Assembly: GCA_044355655.1 (NCBI GenBank)
Contig: JBIKXS010000008.1
Location: forward strand, 1 to 64,000
From: UBA3064 sp023258775
GTDB lineage: Bacteria; Pseudomonadota; Gammaproteobacteria; Burkholderiales; Burkholderiaceae_E
Reading direction: 5' to 3'
DNA length: 64,000 nt
Made by a program: the position numbers and the translations under genes. Position 1 is the stretch's first letter. Every line of letters starts with the position of its first letter. Below, piece after piece: positions 17,432 to 26,234 of this stretch. The notes under the pieces are model-generated. The model was not told the origin of the DNA and did no database searches. It saw only the letters and a program-made list of their open reading frames with translations.

Positions 17432-18346
17432 TTAATTTCCTTTAGGTACGGGCGCAATGATACGTTGAACTGCAGCCTCGCCAATGGCCAGGAAATTCGT
17501 CGCTTGTAAGGCTGCCCCACCCACCAGCGCGCCGTCGATATCTGGCATTGTAAAGAGAGCCTGGGCGTTTGCGGCGTTGACAGATCCGCCGTAAAGAATT
17601 CTGATGCTTGATCCTGGCCAATTTAACTGATTAAGACGCTGGCGGATGAAAGCGTGGACAAGCTGTGCATCCTCAGGCTTTGCGCTTTTGCCAGTGCCGA
17701 TTGCCCAAACCGGCTCATAGGCGATCACAAGCTGCGATGCCAACGCTTGACCCGACAAAGCTTGATTCGAGCCAAGCTTGTGCAACGCTTCATGAGTCGT
17801 ATCAGACTCAAGTGTCGTTGATCCGTCCTCGGAGAGCTCGAGCCGAAGGTTTGCGAGGACCTCAAGTTGATTGCTGATCAACGCTTCGGTTTGCCCTTGA
17901 AGCCGCGCTTGCTCAGACTCGCCCACACAAAATACAGCCTGCAAACCAGCGCCGATGGCGCGCTTTAGCTTTTGGGCGATAAGCACTTCCGATTCAGCAA
18001 AATACTGCCGGCGCTCCGAATGACCAACCAAAACAGCCTTGCAGGCGCAATCGAGCAGCATTTCAGCGCTGACTTCACCGGTAAATGCGCCATCCTTAGC
18101 AGCGGAAAGATCCTGAGCACCTAGCCTGATTGATCGCTCCGGATGTTTTGTCTGACTTGCATGAATCATTTCGCCAATGATTTGCAAGTGCACATAAGGC
18201 GGACACATCAGCCAATCAAGCGTTTGGAGCTCTTCGCGATGGCCTATACCCTCCAGGACGGCCGCACAAAGCTGAGCAGCACCCCTCAAGGTTCCGTTCA
18301 TTTTCCAATTGCCGGCGATCAGGCGCCTACGAGAAAGAGCCGTCAT
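17432..18346 (-). CDS. tpiA: Triosephosphate isomerase, with an internal insertion
   Basis: TpiA interconverts glyceraldehyde 3-phosphate and dihydroxyacetone phosphate in glycolysis. Catalytic residues are present: K15 (GNWKMNG), H109 (VLVGHSERR) and E211 (IAYEPVWAIGTG), with the phosphate loop GTGKSAKPEDAQ following. At 304 residues it is about 50 longer than usual. Most of the excess is a segment around residues 167-204 with acidic/Ser/Thr-rich sequence, placed just before the catalytic glutamate strand. A smaller insertion occurs near residues 63-71. Active-site sequence is intact, so the enzyme is probably functional. Confidence 0.95.
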   Translation of the reverse strand: MTALSRRRLIAGNWKMNGTLRGAAQLCAAVLEGIGHREELQTLDWLMCPPYVHLQIIGEMIHASQTKHPERSIRLGAQDLSAAKDGAFTGEVSAEMLLDCACKAVLVGHSERRQYFAESEVLIAQKLKRAIGAGLQAVFCVGESEQARLQGQTEALISNQLEVLANLRLELSEDGSTTLESDTTHEALHKLGSNQALSGQALASQLVIAYEPVWAIGTGKSAKPEDAQLVHAFIRQRLNQLNWPGSSIRILYGGSVNAANAQALFTMPDIDGALVGGAALQATNFLAIGEAAVQRIIAPVPKGN

Positions 18347-18358
18347 GAGCGCTCTTGA

Positions 18359-19198
18359 TTAGGCAGACTCATTAGGCTCATGTCTTGCAAAGGGTGAAGG
18401 CCGACCTTTGGCGCGTAACCAGCCCGCATAGATCCAACCCGACAGTCCATAGCCCAGAAAGAACAAAAAGAGCACAAGCGCAGGATCGAGTGACACCAGA
18501 CCAAAAACCAACATAAAGGCAAAGGCAGTCATGAAGGAAACCCGACGACGCGGATTCATGGTTTTAAAGCTGTAAAAAGGAGCATTCGAGACCATCGTTA
18601 GCCCTGCATAAATGGTGATTAACCAACCCAGCAAGGCCAAGTCAGGTCCACGCCACTCGACAAGTTTCATCGCCTCAAGCTCAGTAAAGGTCCAGATCAA
18701 ACCCACCACCATGGCAGCAGCAGCGGGAGAAGGGAGCCCCTGAAAAAAGCGCTTATCGACAGCGCCAAGATTGGTATTAAAGCGCGCCAAACGTAAGGCT
18801 GCTCCCGCGACATAAACAAATGCTGCAACCCAACCAAATTTTCCCAATCCTTTCAGCGCCCACTCATACATGATGAGCGCGGGTGCTGCGCCGAAAGAAA
18901 CCATATCCGACAGGCTATCGTACTGCTCACCAAAGGCACTCGTGGTTCCGGTCCACCGAGCTACGCGTCCATCAAGGCTATCGAAAATCAAAGCAAAAAA
19001 ACAAAGCATTGCTGCCAGATCGAAGCGATGATTCATGCCTTGAACAATCGAGGTAAAGCCGCAGAAAAGCGATGCGGTGGTGAATAAATTGGGTAGCCAA
19101 TAAACGCCCCGGGGACGCTTTTTTGCTGCATGGCTTTGCTCATCGGCGGTGAGGCCTCGTCCTTCATCGCTCGAAGGCCCCTTGCCTTGATCAAGCAC
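18359..19198 (-). CDS. pssA: CDP-diacylglycerol-serine O-phosphatidyltransferase
   Basis: PssA makes phosphatidylserine from CDP-diacylglycerol and serine in the inner membrane, the first step toward phosphatidylethanolamine. The CDP-alcohol phosphotransferase motif is complete: D76, G77, A80, R81, G90, D94 and D98. About six membrane helices follow an N-terminal charged tail. The 279-residue protein overlaps the end of psd by eight bases; psd acts on its product, so the two are coupled in expression and function. Confidence 0.95.
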   Translation of the reverse strand: MLDQGKGPSSDEGRGLTADEQSHAAKKRPRGVYWLPNLFTTASLFCGFTSIVQGMNHRFDLAAMLCFFALIFDSLDGRVARWTGTTSAFGEQYDSLSDMVSFGAAPALIMYEWALKGLGKFGWVAAFVYVAGAALRLARFNTNLGAVDKRFFQGLPSPAAAAMVVGLIWTFTELEAMKLVEWRGPDLALLGWLITIYAGLTMVSNAPFYSFKTMNPRRRVSFMTAFAFMLVFGLVSLDPALVLFLFFLGYGLSGWIYAGWLRAKGRPSPFARHEPNESA

Positions 19199-19853
19199 CG
19201 CGCGGCTCCAATCTTGCCAATACCGTGCTGGTCGCCTTCACCACCTGGCCAACCGTCACTTGGGGCCGGGAGTCTGGGGGCAAATAAAGATCGACCCGGG
19301 ATCCAAAACGGATAAAACCATAACGGGCTGCCCGATCAAGTTCATCGCCGGGTTGCACATAACAAAGAATGCGCCTTGCAATGAGCCCAGCGATTTGTAC
19401 CGCAGTGACCAACCTACCCTGCGCATCGCGAATAACCACTGCATTTCTTTCGTTTTCTAGCGAAGCCTTATCAAGCGCAGCATTGAAAAAACGACCACTG
19501 AAATAATTGACTTGTTCAACACGCCCGGCAAGTGGCGTTCGATTCGAATGCACATTGAACACATTCATGAAAACGCTAATTTTCAGCGCTGGGCGGTCAG
19601 CATAGGGATCTTCGCAAAGTTCAATAGCGACGATTCTGCCATCTGCAGGCGACAGAACATCGTCAGGATCCGCCGAACCAACTCGCGGTGGATCCCGAAA
19701 AAACTGGAGCACGAAAATCGCAACGATCCACAACATCCCCCCAAGAAATGAGCCCAGCCACGCATCAGCCAACATGGCTGCAAGGACTGCCATTGCCAAA
19801 AATGGCCAGCCCTCACGGGCGATAATTGGATGTGGCCATGGAAATTGGCGCAT
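19191..19853 (-). CDS. psd: Phosphatidylserine decarboxylase proenzyme
   Basis: Psd converts phosphatidylserine to phosphatidylethanolamine. This is the short (220-residue) form in which the proenzyme cleaves itself between G184 and S185 (RFGSRVDLYLPP) to create the pyruvoyl prosthetic group. The N-terminal helix around residues 15-50 anchors it in the membrane. The catalytic histidine region SVFMNVFNVHSNRTP is present. It is cotranscribed with pssA. Confidence 0.95.
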   Translation of the reverse strand: MRQFPWPHPIIAREGWPFLAMAVLAAMLADAWLGSFLGGMLWIVAIFVLQFFRDPPRVGSADPDDVLSPADGRIVAIELCEDPYADRPALKISVFMNVFNVHSNRTPLAGRVEQVNYFSGRFFNAALDKASLENERNAVVIRDAQGRLVTAVQIAGLIARRILCYVQPGDELDRAARYGFIRFGSRVDLYLPPDSRPQVTVGQVVKATSTVLARLEPRGA

Positions 19854-19888
19854 CGCTTCCCCAGTTTAAAGCGTGAATGATGTGCTCA

Positions 19889-19911
19889 GACGCAGTTGTT
19901 TAAGCTGCGTC
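19889..19911 (-). terminator. Hairpin after ilvC
   Basis: GACGCAG (19889-19895) and CTGCGTC (19905-19911) form a perfect 7-bp stem with a 9-base loop in the ilvC-psd spacer. No clear T-run follows, so it may be a weak terminator or a processing signal. Confidence 0.4.
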
Positions 19912-19923
19912 CTGCACCACAAC

Positions 19924-20940
19924 TCAGTTACGCGATTTATCGACAAGCTTATTGTTTTTAATCCAGGGCATCATGGCTCGAAGTTTCTCACCAACCACTT
20001 CAATCGAGTGCTCCGCCATGATCCGGCGCCTAGACAAGAGTGTTGGCGCACCCGCTTTATTTTCGAGAATGAAGCGCTTAGCGTATTCACCCGTTTGAAT
20101 ATCGCTCAAGATCCGCTTCATTTCCGCCTTACTTTCTTCGGTAATGATGCGTGGTCCTGATACATACTCACCAAACTCCGCGTTGTTTGAAATCGAGTAG
20201 TTCATGTTGGCAATGCCGCCTTCATAAATTAGATCGACGATAAGCTTGAGTTCGTGTAAGCACTCAAAATAGGCCATCTCTGGCGCATAGCCTGCTTCAA
20301 CCAGCGTCTCGTAACCTGCCTTGATCAATTCCACGGTGCCACCGCAGAGCACGACTTGCTCACCGAACAAGTCTGTTTCGGTTTCTTCGCGGAAGTTGGT
20401 TTCAATAATCCCGGCTTTTCCGCCGCCAATTGCGCAGGCGTAGGAAAGCGCTACATCGCGAGCCTGTTTTGATTCATCCTGATGGACGGCGACCAGCATC
20501 GGCACACCGCCACCCTGAGCGTAGGTTGATCGAACAGTATGGCCAGGCGCCTTGGGTGCAACCATGACCACATCAATATCTTCTCGTGGATTAACCTGAC
20601 CGTAGTGGATATTAAAACCATGGGCAAAAGCCAGCGTTGCGCCTTTCTTTAAATTGGGTTCGATCTCGCTGCGATAAACATCGCCGATGTGCTCATCGGG
20701 CATTAAAAGCATCACAAAGTCTGCCCCCTTAACCGCATCGGCAATCTCAGCGGGCTTAAGACCAGCTTTTTTAACTTTTTCCCAAGAGGGACCTTCCTTA
20801 CGAACACCAACGATCACTTTTGCGCCGGAATCATTGAGATTTTGCGCATGCGCGTGGCCTTGGGAGCCGTAGCCAATCACAGCAACCTTGCGGTTTTTGA
20901 TCAATTTAAGATCACAGTCCTTGTCATAAAAGACTTTCAT
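19924..20940 (-). CDS. ilvC: Ketol-acid reductoisomerase
   Basis: IlvC performs the NADPH-dependent isomerisation and reduction of acetolactate and acetohydroxybutyrate, the second common step of valine and isoleucine synthesis. The 338 residues match the short class I form. The Rossmann motif GYGSQGHAHAQNLNDSG starts at residue 23, and the C-terminal knotted domain carries the metal-binding DLFGEQVVLCGG and ECLHELKLIVDLIYEGG segments. It is third in the ilvB-ilvN-ilvC order. Confidence 0.97.
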   Translation of the reverse strand: MKVFYDKDCDLKLIKNRKVAVIGYGSQGHAHAQNLNDSGAKVIVGVRKEGPSWEKVKKAGLKPAEIADAVKGADFVMLLMPDEHIGDVYRSEIEPNLKKGATLAFAHGFNIHYGQVNPREDIDVVMVAPKAPGHTVRSTYAQGGGVPMLVAVHQDESKQARDVALSYACAIGGGKAGIIETNFREETETDLFGEQVVLCGGTVELIKAGYETLVEAGYAPEMAYFECLHELKLIVDLIYEGGIANMNYSISNNAEFGEYVSGPRIITEESKAEMKRILSDIQTGEYAKRFILENKAGAPTLLSRRRIMAEHSIEVVGEKLRAMMPWIKNNKLVDKSRN

Positions 20941-21039
20941 TGGTTTCTCCTTGTTATCAGGTATAAATATCAGAGCAAATAATCAAAAACCGAAGGCAGG
21001 CTCGGCTTCGCGAGGCATTCTCAATCGCGCAAAGCATGC

Positions 21040-21531
21040 TCAAATACGCAATATACGTTCGCCGCGCGCAATCCCGGAAGTCCCAGTGCGAACCGTTTCG
21101 ATAATTGCTGAGCGTTCAATAGCTTCAATAAATGCGTCGAGCTTTCCGCCATCGCCGGTCAGTTCAATCGTGTAGGTCTTATCGGTAACATCAATCACTC
21201 GACCACGAAAAATATCTGCCATACGCTTCATTTCTTCGCGTTCTTTGCCAACCGCACGGACTTTGATGAGCATCAATTCACGCTCAATATGCGGGCTCTC
21301 GGTCAGGTCGACAACTTTGACCACATCGATGAGCCGGTTCAATTGCTTGGTGATTTGCTCAATCACATCATCTGAGCCCGAGGTTGCGATTGTCATCCGG
21401 GATAAGGAATGGTCCTCGGTTGGCGCGACGGTTAGTGCCTCAATGTTGTAACCACGTGCGGAAAACAGTCCAACCACCCGAGATAAAGCGCCGGGCTCAT
21501 TTTCCAAAAGGATCGATATGATATGTCTCAT
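21040..21531 (-). CDS. ilvN: Acetolactate synthase small subunit
   Basis: The 163-residue regulatory subunit binds valine and activates the catalytic subunit. The N-terminal ACT domain (MRHIISILLENEPGALSRVVGLFSARGYNIE) is typical, and the C-terminal ACT-like domain follows from about residue 80. It lies 11 bases after ilvB and is coexpressed. The symbol ilvH is used for the same gene in many genomes. Confidence 0.96.
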   Translation of the reverse strand: MRHIISILLENEPGALSRVVGLFSARGYNIEALTVAPTEDHSLSRMTIATSGSDDVIEQITKQLNRLIDVVKVVDLTESPHIERELMLIKVRAVGKEREEMKRMADIFRGRVIDVTDKTYTIELTGDGGKLDAFIEAIERSAIIETVRTGTSGIARGERILRI

Positions 21532-21542
21532 GACAAGCCCTC

Positions 21543-23264
21543 TTAGAGATCTTCAGCGCCAAGAATCATCTCGGTGAGGCCCTTGCCCCCTTGCACCATC
21601 GGCCAGACATTTTCAGTCTGATCGGTAATGAAATCGAGAAACACCAGTCGGTCTTTGTACTTGCCAAAAGCATCGCGTAGCGCTGCTTCGACATCCGCAG
21701 GATTTTCGATTCGTAAACCAACATGCCCATAGGCTTGGGCTAATGCCACAAAATCAGGCAAGGCGTCCATATATGACTGTGAATAACGGCTACCGTATTC
21801 AATCTCCTGCCACTGACGAACCATGCCTAAATATCGGTTATTCAAATTAATAATTTTTACCGGTAACTGGTATTGTTTGCAGGTTGAAAGTTCCTGAATA
21901 TTCATTTGAATAGAACCTTCCCCGGTAATGCATGCCACCGTGGCATCCGGGTGCGCTAACAATACGCCCATGGCGTAGGGAAGTCCCACGCCCATCGTCC
22001 CCAAGCCACCCGAATTGATCCAGCGCCGAGGCTTATCGAAGGGGTAGAACTGGGCAGCGAACATTTGGTGCTGTCCGACATCGGATGTGACATAAGCATC
22101 GCCACCTGTGACCTCCCAGAGCTTTTGCACAACAAACTGAGGCTTGATGAGCTCGTCGCTTTGCTTATAGGCAAGGCAATCCTTTGCTCGCCATTGTTCA
22201 ATTTGATCCCACCATGGCTTCAATGACTTAGTACTTGTGCGTGCTGAGTCGCCTGCGTTTTGCTTAAGCTGGCTTATAAGTTCTTGCATCGAATCCTTGA
22301 CGTCGCCGACGATTGGTAAATCGACCTTGACACGCTTTGATATCGACGAAGGATCAATATCGATATGAATAATTTTTCTTGGATTTTGTGCGAAGTGTTT
22401 GGGATTACCGATCACTCGATCGTCAAAACGCACACCAATTGCCAGTAAGACATCGCAATGTTGCATGGCCATATTGGCTTCATAGGTGCCGTGCATACCG
22501 GGCATACCAACAAACTGCTGGCTGCTTGCGCGGTAGGCGCCCAGACCCATTAAGGTATTGGTGCAAGGAGCGCCGATCAAATCGACCAAGGCGTTTAATT
22601 CGTCGGAGGCTTCGCCTAAAATGACGCCACCACCGGTGTAAATCATAGGCCGTTCGGCAGTCAGCAACATTTGCGCTGCCTTACGGATCTGCCCTTGATG
22701 TCCCTTAACAATCGGATTGTAGGAACGAAGCGTGACCTCCTTCGGATAGTGAAACTTGCACTTGTTGCGGGTGACATCCTTAGGAATATCAATCAACACC
22801 GGACCGGGACGTCCTGATCGAGCAATATGGAAAGCTTTCGCGAAGGTTGCAGCCAAATCTTTCACATCGCGAACGAGAAAATTATGCTTAACGCAAGGCC
22901 TTGTGATGCCAATCGCATCGCACTCCTGAAATGCGTCTTCGCCAATCGCATGGGTTGGCACCTGCCCCGAGATCACCACCATTGGAATTGAATCCATGTA
23001 GGCCGTTGCGATACCGGTGACTGCGTTGGTAAGACCTGGTCCACTTGTGACGATGCACGCGCCAACGCTTTGTGTGCTTCGAGCATAAGCGTCCGCGGCG
23101 TGAACAGCTGCCTGTTCATGGCGAACCAAAATATGCTCGAAGGCTTCTTGTTTGTAAATCTCGTCGTAAATATAGAGAACAGCACCGCCTGGATAGCCAA
23201 ACAAATGCTTAACACCCTCTTCTGCGAGACAACGGCAGACGATTTCTGCGCCAGTTAGTTCCAT
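21543..23264 (-). CDS. ilvB: Acetolactate synthase large subunit
   Basis: This thiamine diphosphate enzyme joins pyruvate with pyruvate or 2-oxobutyrate at the first step of branched-chain amino acid synthesis. The catalytic glutamate is E50 (VRHEQAAVHAADAYAR). The cofactor motif reads ITGEGSIQMNIQELSTC, with Glu where many homologues have Asp (GDG); I recall the same change in Burkholderiales relatives, so it is probably lineage-typical. Length (573) is normal. AAAGGA lies about 12 bases before the ATG. No leader peptide rich in branched-chain codons is seen upstream. The symbol ilvI is also used. Confidence 0.96.
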   Translation of the reverse strand: MELTGAEIVCRCLAEEGVKHLFGYPGGAVLYIYDEIYKQEAFEHILVRHEQAAVHAADAYARSTQSVGACIVTSGPGLTNAVTGIATAYMDSIPMVVISGQVPTHAIGEDAFQECDAIGITRPCVKHNFLVRDVKDLAATFAKAFHIARSGRPGPVLIDIPKDVTRNKCKFHYPKEVTLRSYNPIVKGHQGQIRKAAQMLLTAERPMIYTGGGVILGEASDELNALVDLIGAPCTNTLMGLGAYRASSQQFVGMPGMHGTYEANMAMQHCDVLLAIGVRFDDRVIGNPKHFAQNPRKIIHIDIDPSSISKRVKVDLPIVGDVKDSMQELISQLKQNAGDSARTSTKSLKPWWDQIEQWRAKDCLAYKQSDELIKPQFVVQKLWEVTGGDAYVTSDVGQHQMFAAQFYPFDKPRRWINSGGLGTMGVGLPYAMGVLLAHPDATVACITGEGSIQMNIQELSTCKQYQLPVKIINLNNRYLGMVRQWQEIEYGSRYSQSYMDALPDFVALAQAYGHVGLRIENPADVEAALRDAFGKYKDRLVFLDFITDQTENVWPMVQGGKGLTEMILGAEDL

Positions 23265-23288
23265 AACATCAAAATCCTTTCAAAATCC

Positions 23289-23311
23289 GGCGTCTCCGAC
23301 CCGTCGGCGCC
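23289..23311. promoter_or_regulatory. Imperfect hairpin in the ilvB leader
   Basis: GGCG-TCT-CCGAC pairs with GTCGG-CGCC around a very short loop in the spacer between ilvB and the divergent sigma factor gene. The 235-base spacer should hold both promoters; no clear -35/-10 pair was identified. Confidence 0.3.
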
Positions 23312-23499
23312 TGCGCGGGGTAACCGCTCATGACGCAGACCTTAGAGCCAGGCCCGTGAGGTTGATCGGACGCTCTGGAAAAGCGCTTATGGCGCCTCCA
23401 GAAGCTGTCGTATTTACGCGCGGAGCTTGTGAGCTACGCCAAAGCCCTCCAGTGTACTGCGGTGCAATAAGCCGAGCAAATGCGCTAGCATCGCGGGCC

Positions 23500-24090
23500 A
23501 TGTCTGACGCTCGCTTGCGTACTCGCCACGAACTCGACGCCTTTCTCGCATCGGTGGAGCGACGCGCCTTTAAAACGGCACTTTACGCCGTGCGCGATGA
23601 AGAGCTTGCGCTCGACATCGTGCAAGACAGTATGCTGAAACTTGCCCAACACTATGCTGACAGTCCTGGCGCGGAGTGGCCCTTAATCTTTCAACGCGTG
23701 CTGCAAAACACGATCAGGGATCACTTTCGTCGCAGCCGTGTTAGGAACCTTTGGGTGAGTCTGCTCGGGAATCTGCGCGGTGCGGGCGACCCGGAAGCTG
23801 ACAGCGAAACCAGTGAAACAGACTTCCTCGACGCTGTGGCTGCAAGTTCAGGCTATGTTGCTGAGAGCGCAGAAAACATTGTTAATCGGCAGCAAAGCCT
23901 TGCATTAATGGAGCGAGCCCTTGAAAAGTTGCCTGCACGTCAACGGGAAGCCTTCTTGCTGCGTTATTGGGAAGGTTTAGACGTTCAAGAAACAGCACAG
24001 GTCATGGGGTGTTCTGAAGGTAGTGTTAAAACACACTGCTCAAGAGCCGTTCAAAGCCTATCTGGCATGCTTCAAGCGCTAAAGCCCTAA
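23500..24090 (+). CDS. RNA polymerase sigma factor, ECF-like
   Basis: The protein has a sigma-70 region 2 (about residues 10-85, with DEELALDIVQDSMLKLAQHY) and a region 4 helix-turn-helix (about 140-190, LPARQREAFLLRYWEGLDVQETAQVMGCSEGSVKTH). There is no region 1 or 3, the layout of alternative (ECF) factors. I set the start at ATG 23500 (196 residues); the frame opens earlier at 23356, but that part lacks similarity. It is the first gene of a plus-strand group with DUF3619, DUF3106 and RDD genes, a conserved Burkholderiales arrangement. Its target promoters are unknown. Confidence 0.9.
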   Translation: MSDARLRTRHELDAFLASVERRAFKTALYAVRDEELALDIVQDSMLKLAQHYADSPGAEWPLIFQRVLQNTIRDHFRRSRVRNLWVSLLGNLRGAGDPEADSETSETDFLDAVAASSGYVAESAENIVNRQQSLALMERALEKLPARQREAFLLRYWEGLDVQETAQVMGCSEGSVKTHCSRAVQSLSGMLQALKP

Positions 24091-24152
24091 TTCATCAAAG
24101 CATCTGGTCCATTGCCACAATAATCGACGCAAACTGAGAACATCCTAAAGTC

Positions 24153-24243
24153 CCGCAGCACGACGAAAACCGCAGCAATACAACGACTAACCAGCAGCAA
24201 CACAAAGACTAACCCGCAGCAATACAACGACTAACCGCACGAA
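24153..24243. repeat. Degenerate 21-23 bp tandem repeat after the sigma factor gene
   Basis: CCGCAGCAATACAACGACTA is found at 24170 and again at 24214, with a diverged unit CCAGCAGCAACACAAAGACT between them and partial units on each side. The array fills the spacer before the DUF3619 gene and ends about a dozen bases before its ATG. Confidence 0.75.
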
Positions 24244-24255
24244 ACCGAATAAGCA

Positions 24256-24846
24256 ATGACAACCAAGCCCCTCCATGAGGAATTTCGCCGATTGCTCGAC
24301 GATGGTCTGCAAAGCGATTCCGGCCGTGGGTTGAGTAAGTCAACAAAAGATCGGCTGTTGTTAGCGCGCCGCAAAGCACTCGATGCGATACCAAGGCAGG
24401 AAGCAAGCGAATCTGAGGCACATGCCGACCACGCGATTCATCTTGGTGCAAGTGGGGCGGCAATTAATTTGGGCTACGGAAGGCACCTAGGCATTTCACA
24501 AGCTGATCTGTTTAAGCATCGATGGCAGGCAAGGCTTAGTCAGTGGTTTGGTCGCTCGAGTTGGGTTGAACGCTTGTTTGTCGCAACGCTCCTCGCATCC
24601 ATGCTATTTAGCGTACAGTTTGCGCTTGAGGAAGCCGAAGTTCAGGTGTTCATGCGGGAAGGCGAAACGGATGCCAAACTGCTCACCAATGAACTGCCCT
24701 TGGATGCCTATGCGGACAGGGGTTTTGCGGTTTTTCTCCGTAACCTCAGCGTTCATGGTTTTGCCAGTGATGTCGATGAGCAGCAAACATCAACCGATGA
24801 AACCCCGGCAGACGATGCCGAACCAGAAACTGTCTCTGGATCATGA
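24256..24846 (+). CDS. DUF3619 family membrane protein, possible anti-sigma factor
   Basis: The 196-residue protein has a cytoplasmic N-terminal part, one membrane helix at about residues 105-123 (ERLFVATLLASMLFSVQFAL) and a C-terminal part with NELPLDAYADRGFAVFLRN, which I recognise as the DUF3619 signature. The family has no proven function. A single-span protein encoded right after a sigma factor often binds that factor, so an anti-sigma role is a reasonable inference, but no known anti-sigma zinc motif is present. The stop overlaps the start of the next gene by four bases. Confidence 0.75.
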   Translation: MTTKPLHEEFRRLLDDGLQSDSGRGLSKSTKDRLLLARRKALDAIPRQEASESEAHADHAIHLGASGAAINLGYGRHLGISQADLFKHRWQARLSQWFGRSSWVERLFVATLLASMLFSVQFALEEAEVQVFMREGETDAKLLTNELPLDAYADRGFAVFLRNLSVHGFASDVDEQQTSTDETPADDAEPETVSGS

Positions 24847-25640
24847 AGAAAGGTAAGGCGCTAGCTGCGTTCGGACTCACGGCAGCTGTGCTGATAACGG
24901 GCTTGATCGCACCGGCATATGGACAGCAGTCTACCGACGAAGGCCAGCGTGAACTAGCCGGTAACCAAGTCATGCCGAGCCAAGGTATCGCTGTAAACAA
25001 CTCGGCTCCGGCGGCCTCAAACGGCGTATCACTGCCAGATAGCCATTCGATTCCAGATCCCGCAAGCGCATCCACGGTTGATGCAGACGGTGCAGCACTT
25101 CAGGCTGCCATCAGTCAGGCGATCCAGGATTTACAAGCGCGCCGCAAAGCGCAACAACAGGCGCGAGCGACCAAGGCAAACCCCTCAGTCAGCCGGCAGG
25201 CCCCTAACTGGGAAGGCCTCAGCGCCCAGGAGCGCGCCCGCTTGCAACCCTTATCGGCAGTCTGGCATGAGCTTCCCTCGGCAGATCGCTACGCCTGGCA
25301 ACAGCTTGCTCGACAGTTCCCGATGTTGCCGCAGACGGCTCAAGATCAGGCGCAAGAGCGGATGAAGCAATGGTCCACCTTCACACCCCAGCAGCGTCAG
25401 GCAGCGAGGGAGAATTTCCGACTCGCGCAGAAACTTAATGATTCAAAACTCAGCGAAGGTCAACTTCAAGCGCTTTGGGAACGGTATCGCGAACTAACAC
25501 CCGAACAGCGGGCGGTTCTTCGAGCGGCAGGGCAAACCGCCACCACAGCAGCACGACACGCTGGAGCCGCTACACCGCTTGCCAAGGAAGCGGCACGTCC
25601 ACTACCTGCACTGGATCGTCACGGCAAACCAACACCATGA
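24843..25640 (+). CDS. DUF3106 domain secreted protein
   Basis: The 265-residue protein starts with a signal peptide (MKKGKALAAFGLTAAVLITG, then LIAPAYG). After a Ser/Ala-rich linker with a Gln-rich helix (about 95-120), residues about 130-225 form the DUF3106 domain, made of repeated W-x-L and LTPEQR-type helical units. Such helices resemble periplasmic LTXXQ-type stress proteins (CpxP/Spy), though I cannot show homology. It probably acts in the periplasm. It overlaps its neighbours on both sides by four bases or less, so the last three genes are translationally coupled. Confidence 0.75.
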   Translation: MKKGKALAAFGLTAAVLITGLIAPAYGQQSTDEGQRELAGNQVMPSQGIAVNNSAPAASNGVSLPDSHSIPDPASASTVDADGAALQAAISQAIQDLQARRKAQQQARATKANPSVSRQAPNWEGLSAQERARLQPLSAVWHELPSADRYAWQQLARQFPMLPQTAQDQAQERMKQWSTFTPQQRQAARENFRLAQKLNDSKLSEGQLQALWERYRELTPEQRAVLRAAGQTATTAARHAGAATPLAKEAARPLPALDRHGKPTP

Positions 25641-26176
25641 TTTCAGACGCCGTCGATCCCCCCGAGCTGCAGTCTGCCGGGATTTGGCGACGCTTCATGA
25701 GCATGGTTTACGAAGGCATCATGCTCTTTGGCGTACTCTTTTTCTTTGGATACGCCTTCTCAGCACTATTGCGTTTTCAAGGTCACCCAGGTTTGTTGCG
25801 CGACCTGTTCCAATGGTTTTTGATGGTCTTACTTGGAGTCTACTTCACCTGGTTTTGGAGTCTGGGACGACGAAGCCTGCCGATGAAAACAGTCGCGCTG
25901 TTAATCGTCGACAAGCAAAATAAACCGATCACTTCGCTGAGGGCAATGGCCAGATTCATCATTGCAGGCATCTTGGGGCTCTTGCCACTGGCGCTCGCTG
26001 CAAAAGTTCACCCAGCTTTTTTCTTGCTCGCACTGCTTCCGCTTGCCTGGTGTTTTGTCGATGCCGACAGGCAGTCACTCTACGACCGCCTAAGTGGTAC
26101 CCGTCTCGTGGTGAGCGACCCAAAGGCCGCCCAAAACCCTGCCAATAACCCACAGATCGACGCAAAAGCCAGCTAA
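25637..26176 (+). CDS. RDD family membrane protein
   Basis: The start is set at ATG 25637, overlapping the DUF3106 stop (ATGA); the frame is open further upstream inside that gene. The 179-residue protein has an N-terminal RRFMSMVYEGIMLFGVLFFFG helix with the acidic residue usually present in RDD proteins, a second helix near residue 65, and a third and fourth near 110-140, then DRQSLYDRLSGTRLV. The RDD family is of unknown function, with some members proposed as transporters. Context ties it to the sigma factor group. Confidence 0.8.
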   Translation: MISDAVDPPELQSAGIWRRFMSMVYEGIMLFGVLFFFGYAFSALLRFQGHPGLLRDLFQWFLMVLLGVYFTWFWSLGRRSLPMKTVALLIVDKQNKPITSLRAMARFIIAGILGLLPLALAAKVHPAFFLLALLPLAWCFVDADRQSLYDRLSGTRLVVSDPKAAQNPANNPQIDAKAS

Positions 26177-26234
26177 AAAAGCACTAAATTTGAGTTATCG
26201 ATCCAAATCGTGCTTAAAACTTCAACGGTTCCGC

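Noticed and set aside
21890..21960. GEG in place of GDG in acetolactate synthase as a possible defect
   Set aside because: Glu can still bind the metal, the rest of the enzyme is intact, and I recall the same residue in related Burkholderiales enzymes.
23269..23331. Leader peptide with attenuator before ilvB
   Set aside because: The only small frame (20 codons from ATG at 23331, minus strand) has one Ile, one Leu and no Val, and no terminator/antiterminator pair is visible.
23356..23499. Longer N-terminus for the sigma factor
   Set aside because: The extra 48 codons have no sigma factor similarity and would precede region 2 unusually; ATG 23500 fits the family.
25475..25636. Longer N-terminus for the RDD protein
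   Set aside because: It lies inside the DUF3106 gene in another frame and is Ser/Thr/Arg-rich with no similarity; the ATGA overlap at 25637 is the natural start.
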